42,178 nt of DNA from Phoronis australis (GCA_002633005.1 NMRA01000149.1:204066-246243), one strand, 5' to 3'. Shown: positions 11,178 to 23,535, numbered from the stretch's first letter. Notes: generated by a model from the letters alone, not told the origin. Made by a program: numbers and translations.

Positions 11178-13868
11178 CTGAAGAACAGAAAATAAATGTA
11201 TCATGATAAGGAAATAAGCCACTCGTTTTTAGAAAATTCACAAACAAAACAAATGAAGCTGATCCTACCTAGTGAATAAAATCCAATGGCAAAATTTCCA
11301 TAAAACCAAAAAACCCTGGAATATGGAAACTGCCTCTAGATCATCCCTAGTCCAGAACAGACTGCACCTTGACACATGTTCATTGACAGCATGAGGTCAC
11401 TTGTGCTGACAACAACTTCCTATGCGAAAACCACACACCAAAAACCACAGACCAACCACACTGGTTCAGCAGAGTCATGATAGGAGAGCAATATGGAATT
11501 TCATTGAATCCACTCACCAAAGAGGATAAATTAAATCAAACCATGTTGAAAGACAGGATAAATCTGGACAAACCATATTGAAAAACATGACATTAAGCCT
11601 GGTCTTAACACTGGGAGCAGGGTGAAACTGAGCTTGTCTTTACTGAAAGGAAATAAAAACTAAAACTAACAAAAATTCCCAGCAGATATAAAACGGAAAA
11701 ACAAGAAACGAAATTACCAAACGATTAAAGTTCACAATAACAATGCTAGAAAAACAAACTGCGTATACGTTTGTTGAATCATCAGAAAACGTCACTGTTA
11801 AAATGACCAGGTTTACCCTACAGGTCTAGTGGCAAAATTTCAGAATTCATGCCACAAATAACCACATCTGAGCCATGTGTCCTTCAGGACCTGTTGGAAA
11901 ACCAATCACTCGTAATTAAATGTATGAAAAAAGAGGCCAATGTTGCTTTTAACACTTTCTCCATCGGCTAATGACTTCTCTCAGGTATTCACAGAAACAT
12001 ACAGATAGAGCAAGAGAATACCACAAGACAGTGAGTGACCTTTGACTCTTCTAAGAGTTGTTTGTGGCAGTGAACCATGTGATGTACAAAACTGAATAAT
12101 GTTCAGGAGATGATGTGGGTAAGGACATCATGTCAACTGAGTCTTATTCAACTGAGATCAAAACAGTAATTTATGATTAGGAAACGCTGAAACATTCATG
12201 AACACATCCGCTTATAATCGGTATATTGAGTGATGAAAGATGATATTTAGAAGAACAGATAATAAATATGGTTGACATCAAAAACAGCTACGAGGAAAAG
12301 ACGTGTGATATACATGAGGGTGAACTGTGCTGTGGGGGTGTACTATTAACAAGGGATACCTGGTTATATAGATGGTATTGTTAGCTTTGAGAAAAACATA
12401 TGCTTAAAAACAGTGAAGTTAGAGTTCATTTGCTAAACTGGAGTGAGATGCTTTTACAATCCTTTCTGAAACAGTAAAAAATAAGAATAGCTCATTTTAC
12501 ACCGAGACAACAAAAGTAAGAGTTTTACACCAAGTACAAGAACAGTAAACTGACCCAAGCCTAGTATAGTGTTTGTACTTTTCTTCACAATCACTGACCC
12601 CATATCAACCCTATTGTGAGCAACAGCCATAATCAGGCAGAAACAGCTTGTGAGCCAGACAAAGAAATCCATGGAAACAAAGAAGCTGCCATCCACTGAA
12701 CACAGTACATCAAAAAAGAGGAAAATTCAGCTAATGATCACCAGCTGTAACCTAAGCATACTATGACCTAGCCAAACTGGTGGTCCATCCACCAATACAC
12801 AACCTTACCCATTATAAGTCGCATTCTTCTCACCCAGTCATATGTGCTTTCATAGGTGTGGAGAACTGATCTAACTGTGGTTGACAGGAAGTCAACACAT
12901 GCACTCATATACATGGTTAATGAGGGGGAGTTAGGACAGCTCATCCCAGTCTGAGAAAGGGGTGTTTACAACTGATTCATGCCTACGTCATGCGACCTAG
13001 TTTAACAGCAGGGCAAACACGAGTACAGGTTAACCTACGTCATAGACAGTAAACAAGATACAGTTAGGTGGAAGTGCGCACCCTGGTCACCCCTATGACG
13101 ACTGCTTTGTGTTTTGCCTAATTACAGTGATATATGCGTTTCCATGGATCTGACTGAGCGAAATATAAGCACTGGATAAGTCCATTAGGCTTTTCATTTT
13201 ATATTGATACTGAGCAAAATCTATAGCTTTTCAAATCAACTTAGGCACTGGCTATTTTTAGATTCTGTTCATGAATAACACTAGATTTCATAAAAACAAA
13301 ACCTTCGTTAATCCATCCATCAAACTCCAGAAAATAATCAAATGGCTAGAGTTCACACTCTGCATGAGTTTTTGTTGTGTCAACAAAATATCAGAATATG
13401 TTCATAAAACTTCTATGACATCATCTACAGATTCTACATTTAAACAGACTTTGGTCTGTAGGTTAGCCTACACAAGACAACAACTGTGTGTGATGAGTTC
13501 TCAGTAAGAAAACAGATGTTCTTGACACCGGTGTAACCAATCAATGTACAAGGTCCTTGATTTTCTTTGTGCCATTTGAACATTGTGATGGAAGTTAACT
13601 TGTGAGAATATTTGATATAATTTGCCAGAAGTAACGTGATATTTAGATGTTTAACTCGTGCACAACATTGACTTTGAGGTCTAGCTGATCACGTCAATCT
13701 AAACACAAGAATAATAAAAAAAATCAGAAAAATCAAAAAAATTTCAATTGCGTTTCAATAATCCGTATTATAATTTCAATTCTTTACATAATAAATATCG
13801 TGTGGTCAGACCAAAATAGCACAACCCCCTACTCCACCCCTTTCAGCCAACCCAAAGCCCCATGCATA

Positions 13869-14367
13869 AACGCCCTTTCATACAAAATTTACTCTGGTAT
13901 GAGCAGAGCGTGGACATAAACTGCGAAGTTAATTGAATTGTTCATACCAGCTTCAGTAGTTAAAGGCATCAAAGTGAATGGCAGGTGACGCTGTCGTCAT
14001 CAAAGTAATCGCAGCGCTGATGCATCCTGTGCGAGGTAAGATTTACTTAGTATAACAATTTGAGAATATTTACATATGATAAGCTAATAAACATAAAACT
14101 TATTTCTAAATCTATTGGTGATTATTCGAACAAAATATAAGCAACTATTAGAGACGAAATTGCCCTTTAAATGTTGATGAAAGCAGTGGCCCCTTTGTTA
14201 AGACTGAAGTTGAAAGTTCACATCGCACTGCAGCGTGGACACTCCACTGTTGAATCCACCCATTTACTGCGAAGTTAATAGGGGCTGTCAACTTCGATCC
14301 AGGACCGAAGTTAACCGTTCATATTGACTGCAACTCCCGACACCTGGATGTTAATATGAAAGGACCA
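13869..14367 (+). mobile_element. MITE-like element, copy A of the GAAGTTAA family
   Basis: The left end is CGCCCTTTCATAC and the right end is TATGAAAGGACC, so the termini form imperfect inverted repeats. TA dinucleotides flank both sides (13867-13868 and 14368-14369). The interior repeats GCGAAGTTAAT, CAACTTCGATCC and CCGAAGTTAACCG, shared with the copies at 18.09, 18.82, 23.54 and 24.48 kb. There is no transposase open frame, so it is non-autonomous. TA flanks fit a Tc1/mariner-like or other TA-targeting superfamily, but this is not proven. Confidence 0.7.
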
Positions 14368-14486
14368 TAAGACAGGCCACACCCCAGTCACACAGAGGGA
14401 ACTGGACAAAATTCACCTGGATGTTAATATGAAAGGACCATAAGACAGGCCAAACCCCAGTCACACACAGGGAACTGGACAAAATT
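14341..14486. repeat. Two tandem copies of a 73-bp unit
   Basis: CACCTGGATGTTAATATGAA starts at 14341 and again at 14414. The two 73-bp copies differ at only a few bases (CCACACC against CCAAACC, CACAGAGG against CACACAGG). The first copy begins inside the right end of MITE copy A, so the element's terminus has been duplicated along with flanking DNA. Confidence 0.85.
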
Positions 14487-16176
14487 GATATAATTCCCTC
14501 AAGCCACATGACCACACAGATTTGACAGTGTGGCATTCCATTTAGTACAGTCACAAAATAATTTGATCAGCTACTTAATTCATACAATGGTGGAAGTGAT
14601 TCAGTCTTTGTGATTGACATAGAGTTACTATTTGTAAAATAATCTCCAGACAGCCTACACAACATCCCAAGTCCAAAGAGTTAGTGGAAGTAGGTTGTTG
14701 ATTTTGGGAAAACTATAAATAGACGCAGAGCAAGTACAGTCAAGGAATTCCACTCAATGAAAACAAGAGGCACAATGCTGTCTGCACAGTGGACCAGGTA
14801 CAAGCTTGGTTGAGGCAAGTGCAATATTGTACCAATAGTTAGCAATCTGACTGGCCATAAACATTAACAGGGGAAAACTAATCTTGACACTGTCTGATCC
14901 AAATTTTGGAATGCCCTGGCTAATGACATCACCTGCCCTGTCAACAGATCTAGAGAGCCAGTATCAACAACTGAGCAATAACCTACTATAAGTACACAGG
15001 TGACAGTCAGGAACACAAATAGTTGTAGAGAGACAAACAAGTACTTTAAGGTGGCACCATATCAACAACTCTGTGTACTTGACCAAATATCTACAGGACT
15101 ATTGAATTTAACCATGTAAAATTATGTATTTTTTAAATGTAGAAAGCCTGCAGAATTTGATTTTTGATTTCACATCAACATGTCATTAACTGGATCACCT
15201 GACAACATATGCCAATAAAAACTTACCAAAACGAAAGGTACATTCATAGCAAAACAACAGTATCAATAAAATGAACAAATTTTGTTTGATATGACTGTTC
15301 AAGTTCAAGATCATTTTTTGTACAAATCCTGAAAGTCTTGATTTCAATAGTCCTCCCATACCAAAGTGGAAATTTTAAAAATAATTCCTGAAACTGTTTA
15401 CAAGAACAGAGCACAATGCATGTGTAAAAGTTTTGCATAAAATCCAATCAGCCATCTTTGAGAAATGATGTTCTTAAGTTAGGCAAAACTGACCATTTTG
15501 TTCAGAATGACCTGTCACCTATAACCAGCAATACCAGGTAATGTATTCAGTGAACAGGTGTGGCTTTGCCCTGGCATGAGTGAGTTGACATCACTTATTC
15601 TAGGAAGAGATGTTATGTAACAGGACTTCAAACAAATGAACAGGTTCAGAAGCCCAACAACACCCTTTGTGCTTTTATAAACACTGACTATATGTACACT
15701 TAGCAGCAGATTAGAATGAATTATTTGGTTGAACTTCATACTGTAGCAATCACCATTGTTTAGGACCTAAAGACAGTGTAACAATTACCTTCAAGCCAGG
15801 TGCAGTCTTTTTAAAAAATGACATCACCTATATCTGTCATCACCAGCTTTTCAATCTACTCTTGGCCATTTTCACATGTTTTTCCAATAGCAGGCTGTGG
15901 AAAGCAGAATGAGGATGTTAAGAGAGAATTTTCACATTATCACCAATGAAATGATTCTCAAGGGACAATTTATTATTTCAAAATGCCAGACAACACACAT
16001 GGAAAGGACAGTTTATCTACATCAGAGTGTAAACAGTCACATATTAACACAGGGACTGATTACTAACATTAGTTGATTACAAGGTTTAACCACCATCTCA
16101 ATGATGTTGACATTGTCTAAGGCGAGATAATACACTGAAGCCACACATCGCTTTTAATGATTAAAACTGCACAAAC

Positions 16177-16255
16177 CTGATGGACTCTGTGAAGATGGGG
16201 CTGAATTATTGCTGAACTGCCAACACCCAGCGATTGCGGACGACAAGTCAAACAT
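16177..16255 (-). CDS. Candidate first coding exon of an extended SPSB isoform
   Basis: On the minus strand the first ATG after the TATA box near 16.43 kb is at 16255. It opens a frame of 26 codons (MFDLSSAIAGCWQFSNNSAP, then SSQSPS) plus one base, up to a CATCAG|GTTTGT donor at 16176. That one base (G) joins GA at 11177 to make a Gly codon in frame with the open stretch before MGQK, so the encoded protein would be 338 residues. Against it: GTTTGT is a weak donor (T at +3), the ATG context is poor, and an in-frame join happens one time in three by chance. The added segment has no known domain. A non-coding 5' exon is an alternative. Confidence 0.35.
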
Positions 16256-16424
16256 GAAGACGATTTCAGACCGCACAACTCCGGAGATATCACAGAAATG
16301 AAAACTAATCCAGAATGTGTTAGTCAATGTTAGCAAGAAGCACTGTATCCAATAAACAGCTGATTCACCAGAGTGCACAATGAATGTTTTCAATAGACTG
16401 AACTGTTTACCACTACCACACACT

Positions 16425-16485
16425 ATTTTATAGCCAATCAGGTCAGACTATGAGTGCTGCCCAGCCAATCACATCATTGATTATA
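16425..16485 (-). promoter_or_regulatory. Candidate promoter: TATA box with two inverted CCAAT motifs
   Basis: In the minus sense GATTGGCTATAAAATAG puts an ATTGG (inverted CCAAT) directly before a consensus TATAAAATA. A second GATTGGCT lies about 40 bp further upstream (CCAGCCAATC on the plus strand, near 16465). Transcription starting about 30 bp downstream, near 16.40 kb, would run toward the SPSB exons. This is motif evidence only. A strong minus donor further upstream (TCTAAG|GTAAGTG, exon end 16512) might belong to another 5' exon. Confidence 0.45.
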
Positions 16486-16512
16486 TAACCTAACAGAGGG
16501 AGTTCACTTACC

Positions 16513-18091
16513 TTAGACTACACTGTGACCTAAGGGCATATATGAGAGTGGTCATCCCAAATGACCTACACCTGAACTTTGCTCAGCTTGAGAGAGGTCA
16601 GTTTGTGTTATAAAATATACAAAGAGGTTTGCAACCAATCAGAATTGGCTTCAAGTCAGTGTCCAAGGTTAAATAAGGTAGTCCGATACCTTGTGGGAAA
16701 ATTGACATGCCCTTAACATAGGTCAAACACCCCCAGTTTACTCTCACCTCTCCACTCAGGTGAAATACACTTTATGATAAACAGTGAGTTTTACTAACAA
16801 CAGCAGATAAAGGTCCAATTTAAAAGTACTTCAGAATCAAAAACAGGGTCACTGAGACAAAGTGTGCGTGACTGATGTTCAAATAACATATTAAGGTAAA
16901 CAAGATAGAATTATTTTACAACACAACAGAGCTGACAGCTTTTTACAAAACAACAGCTCCTACTGTGTACTAAGTGGCACTGAGATTTTCAAGTGCTTGA
17001 AAGCTTTGGAGAATCCATAGAGTACGCAATAAGGGTCATTTCAATTCTTGGAATGTGCATAATGACACTGTGACATTAAAGAGGATCTGACAATACATTG
17101 ACTAAGACTTAACATAAATTTATTTAAAGAAAAGATCATAACACACATCTAAGTTGGAAGTGGATGAAGACAACATGAGTATTAAGTGATTGTTGGCATG
17201 TAGCCCAAAAGAGACCAAAATCCATGATTTTTTATATTGTAAGAACATACACTCACTTACTGAACTTTTAATTACTACACTAAAAACTCTAAACAAAATT
17301 ACTCATGCTGTGATTTACCGGTAATGCCTCATTTCAAATTTCAGGAACTGATTTTTGACCTGGGTTCAATACAGCAGTATAAAAACCCACAAAGGGTCAT
17401 TTCAACTAGACCTTAAATAAAGACATGAACTTTTAGAGAGCCAATATAAACAGTGAATCACCAGAAGCATCCTGCTGAGTGCAGGGGTTAACAAGTGCAT
17501 TTCTTTACACTGCATTGCAAGACATGTTTTCTGACAAAACCCAGACAAAATTTCAGGGACAGGAACAAAGACAACCAGAAGGACAACTATGCCTTACATG
17601 AATTTCAAGTTTTCAGTCTAGACTGTAGTGTTCAGGGATGTAATAAGGCAAGTACCCACATACCATTTGATCCTGTCACAGCTGTAACTTTCTTAATAAA
17701 ATCTCCCTACCATCAGATGCAATAGGATGGACACATAAAATTTCTTTATTTCATTAATGCTTGGCTACACAATATTTTTGAAAATTGTTGTAACCTCTTA
17801 ATATTGAACAATAGCCAATTCCAGCTAAAGGGATTTCACTGAAATGGGTGACTGTAGACACAATGCAGAGATCTAGAAAAGATAGTCTGACAATCAGCCT
17901 TGGTTAACAGTGGCAAGTCACACATTACATCACACATTCTGTCCACAGTCAAGACTTTTTGATAGGGAAACTTGTGTTGGAATCAATAAAAGTACTTGGT
18001 TTTATAAAAATAACTTTCAGTTGCCAACTTTACTTATAACAGTTCTGAATCAACTTCCACAAATATAACCATCGATGAGAATTCAATTTTA
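16513..18091. other. No gene seen
   Basis: AT-rich DNA upstream of the candidate SPSB promoter. The open frame at 17495-17725 on the plus strand has no recognisable motif. I see no repeats of note. Confidence 0.4.
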
Positions 18092-18451
18092 AAAGGCCCT
18101 TTCATACTACCGTCGGCACATCGATGTCTTGGGGAGTTGCAGTCAGTATGAACAGTTTACTTCGGTCTGGATCAAAGTTAACAGCGCCAATTAATTTCGC
18201 AGTAAACAGGTGGATTTAACAACGAAGCATCAACGCTGCGATGCAGTATGAACAGTTAACAACGGTCCTATTGAAGTTATCGCCAGGTGTCACCGTTATC
18301 GTCAACAGTTAAAGGGCAGTGTCATTACTAATAGTTACTGATATTTTTCTGGAATAAAGTTTTATGTCAATTAGCACATGTAAATGTTCCTAGTTCGCAA
18401 TTTACATCAACGCTCCACTCAGACCGGAATTAAGTCAGTACGAAAGGGCTT
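18092..18451 (-). mobile_element. MITE-like element, copy B of the GAAGTTAA family
   Basis: The left end AAAGGCCCTTTCATAC and right end GTACGAAAGGGCTT are inverted repeats. The flanks are TA on each side (18090-18091 and 18452-18453). It is in the opposite orientation to copies A, D and E: it contains CTTGGGGAGTTGCAGTCAGT where they carry the complement near their right end. Shared internal blocks include CAGGTGGATTTAA and CATCAACGCTGCG. At about 360 bp with no open frame, it is non-autonomous. Confidence 0.8.
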
Positions 18452-18821
18452 TAAGTTCATTAAATAGTTATCAAACCAAGGCTGCATTGTTGGGTATGCA
18501 ATATTCCAACTACAACAAGGTCAATAATTCTCAAGCCAGTCCAGAGAAACATTGTTAAAAATGCTTTTAAAAATGTTGGAGTTTAGATTCACAACACTTG
18601 CCAAACAGTATGGAAACAACACAAACCAAAACATATCAGTCTTGGTAAATTGGTTTAGACAGGGTTTGTGAATGGATGATGTCAGCAGAACAGTCCAGAC
18701 TTCCAAAAGCTAACAGAAAGTAGCAACATCCTGGGGTTAATGGAAAAAACGTCAACTATACTCAGACTGGTTTCTGAAAGTCTGAAATGCTATCAGAGTG
18801 AAATATTGGGTTCCCAATGCA

Positions 18822-19289
18822 GTGGCCATTTCATACAAACGATGTTTTTGGGACTTGCGGTCAGCATGAACGGTTAACTTTGATCCTGGATTGAAGTTAA
18901 GAGCGCCAGTTTAACTTTGCAGTAAATAGGTGGATTTAACAAAGCGTCAACTTGGTCCCATCGAAGTTATCTCCAGGGGCCACTGTTATCGTCAACAATT
19001 AAAGGCCACAGTCATCACAAATAGAAGCTTATATGTTGATTGAATAATCACCGATCGAATTAGAAATAAATTTTATGTCAATTAGCACACACAAAAGTTC
19101 TCATTGTCACGTTTAAAAAATCTTAGCGTCCACAAAATGCATCAGCGCTACCTTGCGATTTACTTCAATGATAACAGCCTCACCTACCGTTTACTTTGAT
19201 GTTGTTAAATACCGAAGCTGGTTCAATTAACGTTGCAGTTTACGTCGATGGTACGCCCATACCAGAGTCAAGTTAGTTTGAAAGGGCCT
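18822..19289 (-). mobile_element. MITE-like element, copy C of the GAAGTTAA family
   Basis: Same orientation as copy B and about 370 bp downstream of it. It shares GGGACTTGCGGTCAGCATGA, GGTGGATTTAAC and TCGAAGTTATC with copy B. The right end TTTGAAAGGGCC is clear and is followed by TA. The left end is degraded (GGCCATTTCATAC without the leading AAAG). It keeps a segment near its right end (TACTTCAATGATAACAGCC and AATACCGAAGCTGG) that matches copy A but is missing from copy B. Confidence 0.75.
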
Positions 19290-19573
19290 ATATGACATAA
19301 AGGCCCATTATCTAACACAATTCAAAAAGTTGCTAAAATAAAATGGAACTGTTTTCATCAATGGGTACCAGAGAACCCACACTCAACACATCTATTTTGG
19401 CGGATTTCTATTATAATGTTTCAGATAAAAATCACCCTAACCTATCTGCTCAGCAAGAATTCAATTTCAGAAGCCTAATGATTCAAAAAGTCACAAGTTA
19501 TGGTTCACAATATATCGATTCATTTTAGCGAGTGTTTTATTGCCATGAGGTCATTGATAATGCAGTAATTGAT

Positions 19574-19729
19574 CTGGGCTTAGCTGCATAAAGCTTCAAA
19601 AGTTATCCGCTGGATAAGTTTGATTGTTGCATAATGTCAGGTGCATTGTTCAACAATAACAACGTGCCTCGTGATAATGCAATGCCATTGTTGCTAAACG
19701 GCGTATAACTTTTATGCAACTGGGCCCAG
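19574..19729. mobile_element. Small inverted-repeat (MITE-like) element
   Basis: The left part CTGGGCTTAGCTGCATAAAG with AAAAGTTATCCGC is mirrored at the right by GGCGTATAACTTTTATGCAA and CTGGGCCCAG. The inverted arms are about 40 bp and imperfect, with gaps. There is no open frame of note. Right next to it, CCCAGCTCCATAAA at 19724 looks like the end of a second related copy. The class is uncertain. Confidence 0.55.
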
Positions 19730-19749
19730 CTCCATAAAAAAGGACCATA

Positions 19750-20110
19750 TTGGAAGCTGTGTTCAGACAAAATACACCCAGTTGTAACTCTTTTCATAGA
19801 TAGAAATGCAATGTAATGGTGCTGCTCACACCAACAGTTAAAACGTGTCATCAATGCAGTTCACCCCAGTTAGTACCTCCGTGTGCCATTGTTTTCACTA
19901 AGATTTGACAGCAGCGCCACCTAATGAGTTCTAACTTTTGCAACTGCTGTGTTCACACCCAGTTACTACAGTTATAACCTCTTGTTTGACTACCCTCACA
20001 GAGGGTAATAACCACGCTCCAGTTACAACTTCTAAAATCGGGTTTAAAGTGTTCAGAATTAGAGTCATATAATCTTAAAATTAGTTTTAGAAGTTACAAC
20101 CGCTTTGGTT
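19750..20110. repeat. Cluster of short inverted repeats
   Basis: Here there is a 10-bp inverted pair (ACTTCTAAAA at 20028-20037 and TTTTAGAAGT at 20085-20094) and a 7-bp hairpin TACCCTC/GAGGGTA near 19990. Two related segments also occur: CTGTGTTCAGAC at 19753 and CTGTGTTCACAC at 19946. They suggest remnants of MITE-like insertions, but I cannot define element ends. Confidence 0.35.
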
Positions 20111-20250
20111 AGAACAGAGATGCAGATGAACATTCCTGATAAACTGTTACAAGCTTCATGATGACATCAGTTCTATACAAGTCTACACATGAAATACAAG
20201 TTGTCGTGAAAAAAGCTGAGTTTATCATGACCTCCAAATGGTGCTTTCCA

Positions 20251-20736
20251 TTAAGGGAACTTCGGTTTACCGAAACTTTGCCAAACTTGGCTAACCTTTC
20301 CGACTAGACAGCGATATCGAAGTTATCGCTAAGACACCAGACAACAGAGTTCATTCGTATTCTCAAATGAATAGTAATTGGTTCGAGGCTAACTGAAAAT
20401 CTTCTTGCCATTTATGAGTGTTTATGAAAAGGATCAGTATCATTCTTCATCAGATATGCTTTCTTTTATTTATTTACGTGTGTCTGTTGAGGGCACGTCG
20501 GCTATACTACAATAACAAAGAACACGTTTTGCGTGATCGTATATCATTGCAGGGACCTCTACCGATGACTTCAATGAAGCTTCGCTCTGCTTGTTCCCAC
20601 TAAACCGAAGTTTCGGTCAATATTGAAGCTTTGCTTTTAAATCCTATTTTCAGCGAAATTTTGCTTGCAGATTAATTACCAAAGTTGACCTTTTCCACTT
20701 ACCGAAACTTTGGTAAAAGTGAAGTTTCGTGTCTAA
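20251..20736. mobile_element. Possible MITE-like element rich in ACCGAA palindromes
   Basis: The left end contains CTTCGGTTTACCGAAACTTT and the right end contains TACCGAAACTTTGGTAAAAG and GAAGTTTCG. Their outer parts align as diverged inverted repeats (I estimate about 65 percent by eye). An internal ACCGAAGTTTCGGT palindrome lies near 20602. The element boundaries and class are uncertain, and a 61-codon open frame inside has no known motif. Confidence 0.4.
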
Positions 20737-23320
20737 AGTACTTGTGACAATACTCGGTTCATAAAATTCATTTATCCTTGTCTTAAGCATTAATGAAATG
20801 TCAGTTCTTACCAAGTTTTAAGTAAATTTTCTCTGATTTAAGTTAAGAAATCAACCATAATTGTCATATATCAAAAGTTACATTTTTGGCGGAGGTTTTA
20901 CATCCTCTTTAAGAACACTTTCATCCATGGCTGGGGTAGGGCATACCATATTAAAAACATGCACATTGCAATAAATACCTGGGAAACCAGAAAAAAGAAC
21001 ATACCAAAAACATTTCCTGTGACATACCACATTAGCCAACCCCTCCATCACCGAAGGTAGCACCCACACCAAGAGCTCTGCAGGGTATTTTAGCAAACTG
21101 ACCATTACCTACACAAAACCATTTGCCAAACAGAACATTTCTCAGCCATGACTGCATGAAATTGTTTGGTGTATTTTACGCAAACTATGTCCTTCAAAGC
21201 TACAGTAAAACATTCTAAATGCTAATATATGTACCGGGGTATGTGTTCATCTAGAAATTCTGGAGTAAGCCTACAAGTGATACATTAGCACTGAATAAAG
21301 TAAAACATATCAAAGGCAATAAACCATTTGTATTCATTGGTCTTCTCATACTACTAATATTTCATTGAGGAACACATTACTTTTCATATAAAATATACCT
21401 GAGAGCACATCTTATCTTAGTAACCTTACCTCAGCTAATCTTAACAAACTTGACCTGGTCACTTCAGAACATCTACTGCTGAACTCAAGATGGACACATG
21501 GGAATCAGGACAACAAGGTTAGCTGGTCATGACTTGCATGAACCAGACCAGAGGATCATGATAAACTTTAATTAGATGTGGGTCATCACCATTGAAAGAT
21601 TGGGCCCATATTGTTAGCAGACAGTCATCTATTGTGTGCCAGTGACAAAGAGGCAGTGTATATTTAAGTAATGTCTGCTGTGAAAACTATTATCTTGACC
21701 AAACCAGTATGTTTACTGGAAGATAATGAGATTTTAACAAGGGAATTAGTCTCTCCCAGCTGCCTGTTTACCTTAATGGAGAATTCATCTGGTCCAATCA
21801 GACCAAGAGGGTGCCTTCAATGAGTGAGCAGTTGGGCCCATTCATTGTAAAGTTACTCACCAACAGGACATGAATTAGACATGTGCAAGATAGAAAAAGC
21901 AGGATAACAAGATAATGCATGGCTTTAACTTTTGGTACACACAAAACACATGGCAATTACGTGTATTTGCTTGAGGAAAACATGTTTGTGCATATATCAA
22001 CAGCAGCATAGCATAAAATTTGGGTTAAGGATATCTCAAAAACTGGCCGTTCTTCGAATATTACACATGTTAGCAAAATAATTTATCTTCATTCTCGGGA
22101 ACTTCAAACACAAAATATATACCATGTAGCGAGAAAGAAAATTTTAGCAGAACCACCTTCAACCACGTGGAAATATGTTTACTACTAATATGAGGTCAAA
22201 GGTTAAAGGGCTGTCACTCAAATCGAATCTCCCGCCAGGCACAGGCCAGGCACAGAGCAGCTCCGTATGTAGCCTCACTCTTTTCATTCACCAAGAAGCT
22301 AAAATATTGAGTCAATGAGGTGTACGTTACATATGATAGAAAGATGCCAACGAAAACGAAGACGAAACCAAGTTTTGACCCTGAGGGAGTAGTGCGTCTG
22401 TATGCCTACGGCCGTTGAAAACAAGTGCACCGAGTCCGACTCGCTGTACAGTGCACAGCCTATGTGACTTTGCGTTCACGAACACAGCAAGTAGTGAAAA
22501 GAGATGAATCCTCACCCAAATTCATTAATTTTATTGGTAATTTGACATTTTGCTCTTTCTGTCTTGTGCTTGAGCATTTGGTTTCATATCAGTTTCCCCA
22601 ACACATGGTGTGTATCACAATGAACTGTTGACCTACTTAACAGCTGACCCCGCCTTGACCTAGCTGGGCACATTCACAAAATTAAAACGTTTTAATGACA
22701 GTTAAGGTAATTACGCACTCCAAATTCAGCTCACATTGCAAGTGAATGTTGAAATACCGAAGTAAGTTAAGGCATGCATAGGTTATATTGACCAAAAACA
22801 AGTTTTCACCAAATAACAAATTAAACGATAACCATCAGATTTTGAAGACTCGTGACGTTTTCTGATTTTTCTCAGCTCAGTAAATCGACTTAATTTGAAC
22901 TCAGAAACACGAGTTCTTGCAAACAGCTCAATGAATTTCACAGAAACTTCCATGTTTTAATATTTATTCATCAATCTCAAAAACGCTACAAGGACTATTT
23001 TAAAGCTTAGATTTTGCGTACCGTAAAATAGACGAATATGACTGCCGTTTTCTTACAAAAATACCTCATGTTAGTGTGGTATAGAAAAAAAAACAAATGC
23101 TTAATTGAAAATTCCAAACAGCATTTCTGCGGTAAATTGTGAAGTTTCGATTTAAAAAGGGTTTCATGAAAATCAACCAAGAGATTATTTTGCTATCATT
23201 ACAACATCAGTGACAACAATAAACCTTGTGTAGGACATTAGCCCCACAAAGACATTAACTTTTGACACAGCGCAACTGACATGGCACAAGATGATCGGTG
23301 TCAAGCGTCTGTTTACACAT
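20737..23320. other. No gene seen
   Basis: AT-rich DNA. Short open frames at 20878-21105 (minus) and 22327-22631 (both strands) show no recognisable motif or convincing splice context. There is no obvious repeat array. Confidence 0.4.
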
Positions 23321-23321
23321 A

Positions 23322-23357
23322 TGCACACGCACGCACACACGCACGCACTCACACACC
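23322..23357. repeat. CACACG/CGCACA microsatellite
   Basis: This is an alternating CA/CG repeat (GCACACGCACGCACACACGC...). The open frames crossing it on both strands are low-complexity artefacts. Confidence 0.85.
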
Positions 23358-23433
23358 TCAGAAACGGTGGCAAGGCAGAAGTTGTAGGCAGGAATGTGGC
23401 CGGAGTGCCCGTGCGCTAAGTTGCACAGTTCAT

Positions 23434-23468
23434 CATTATTATTATTATTATTATTGTTGTTGTTATTG
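23434..23468. repeat. ATT/GTT trinucleotide microsatellite
   Basis: About six ATT units are followed by three GTT units. A copy of the same tract (24371-24395) begins immediately after the N at 24370, so the tract marks the start of both duplicated segments. Confidence 0.85.
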
Positions 23469-23535
23469 TGGTGCTTCTAATTCCCCCAAGTGTACAAAAT
23501 ATGTTACATTAAGTTACTCTTTGATCAGCTGACTA

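Larger units (their letters stand above)
11178..16176 (-). other. Probable 5' intron of the SPSB gene, with one MITE-like insertion
   Basis: This is non-coding by my reading. If the candidate first exon at 16177-16255 is right, this is a 4999-bp intron with acceptor TTCTTCAG|GA at 11178 and donor CATCAG|GTTTGT at 16176. It contains the MITE-like copy at 13869-14367 and a 73-bp tandem duplication at 14341-14486. Minus-strand open frames at 12454-12696, 15244-15447 and 15515-15739 have no recognisable motif. Confidence 0.4.
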
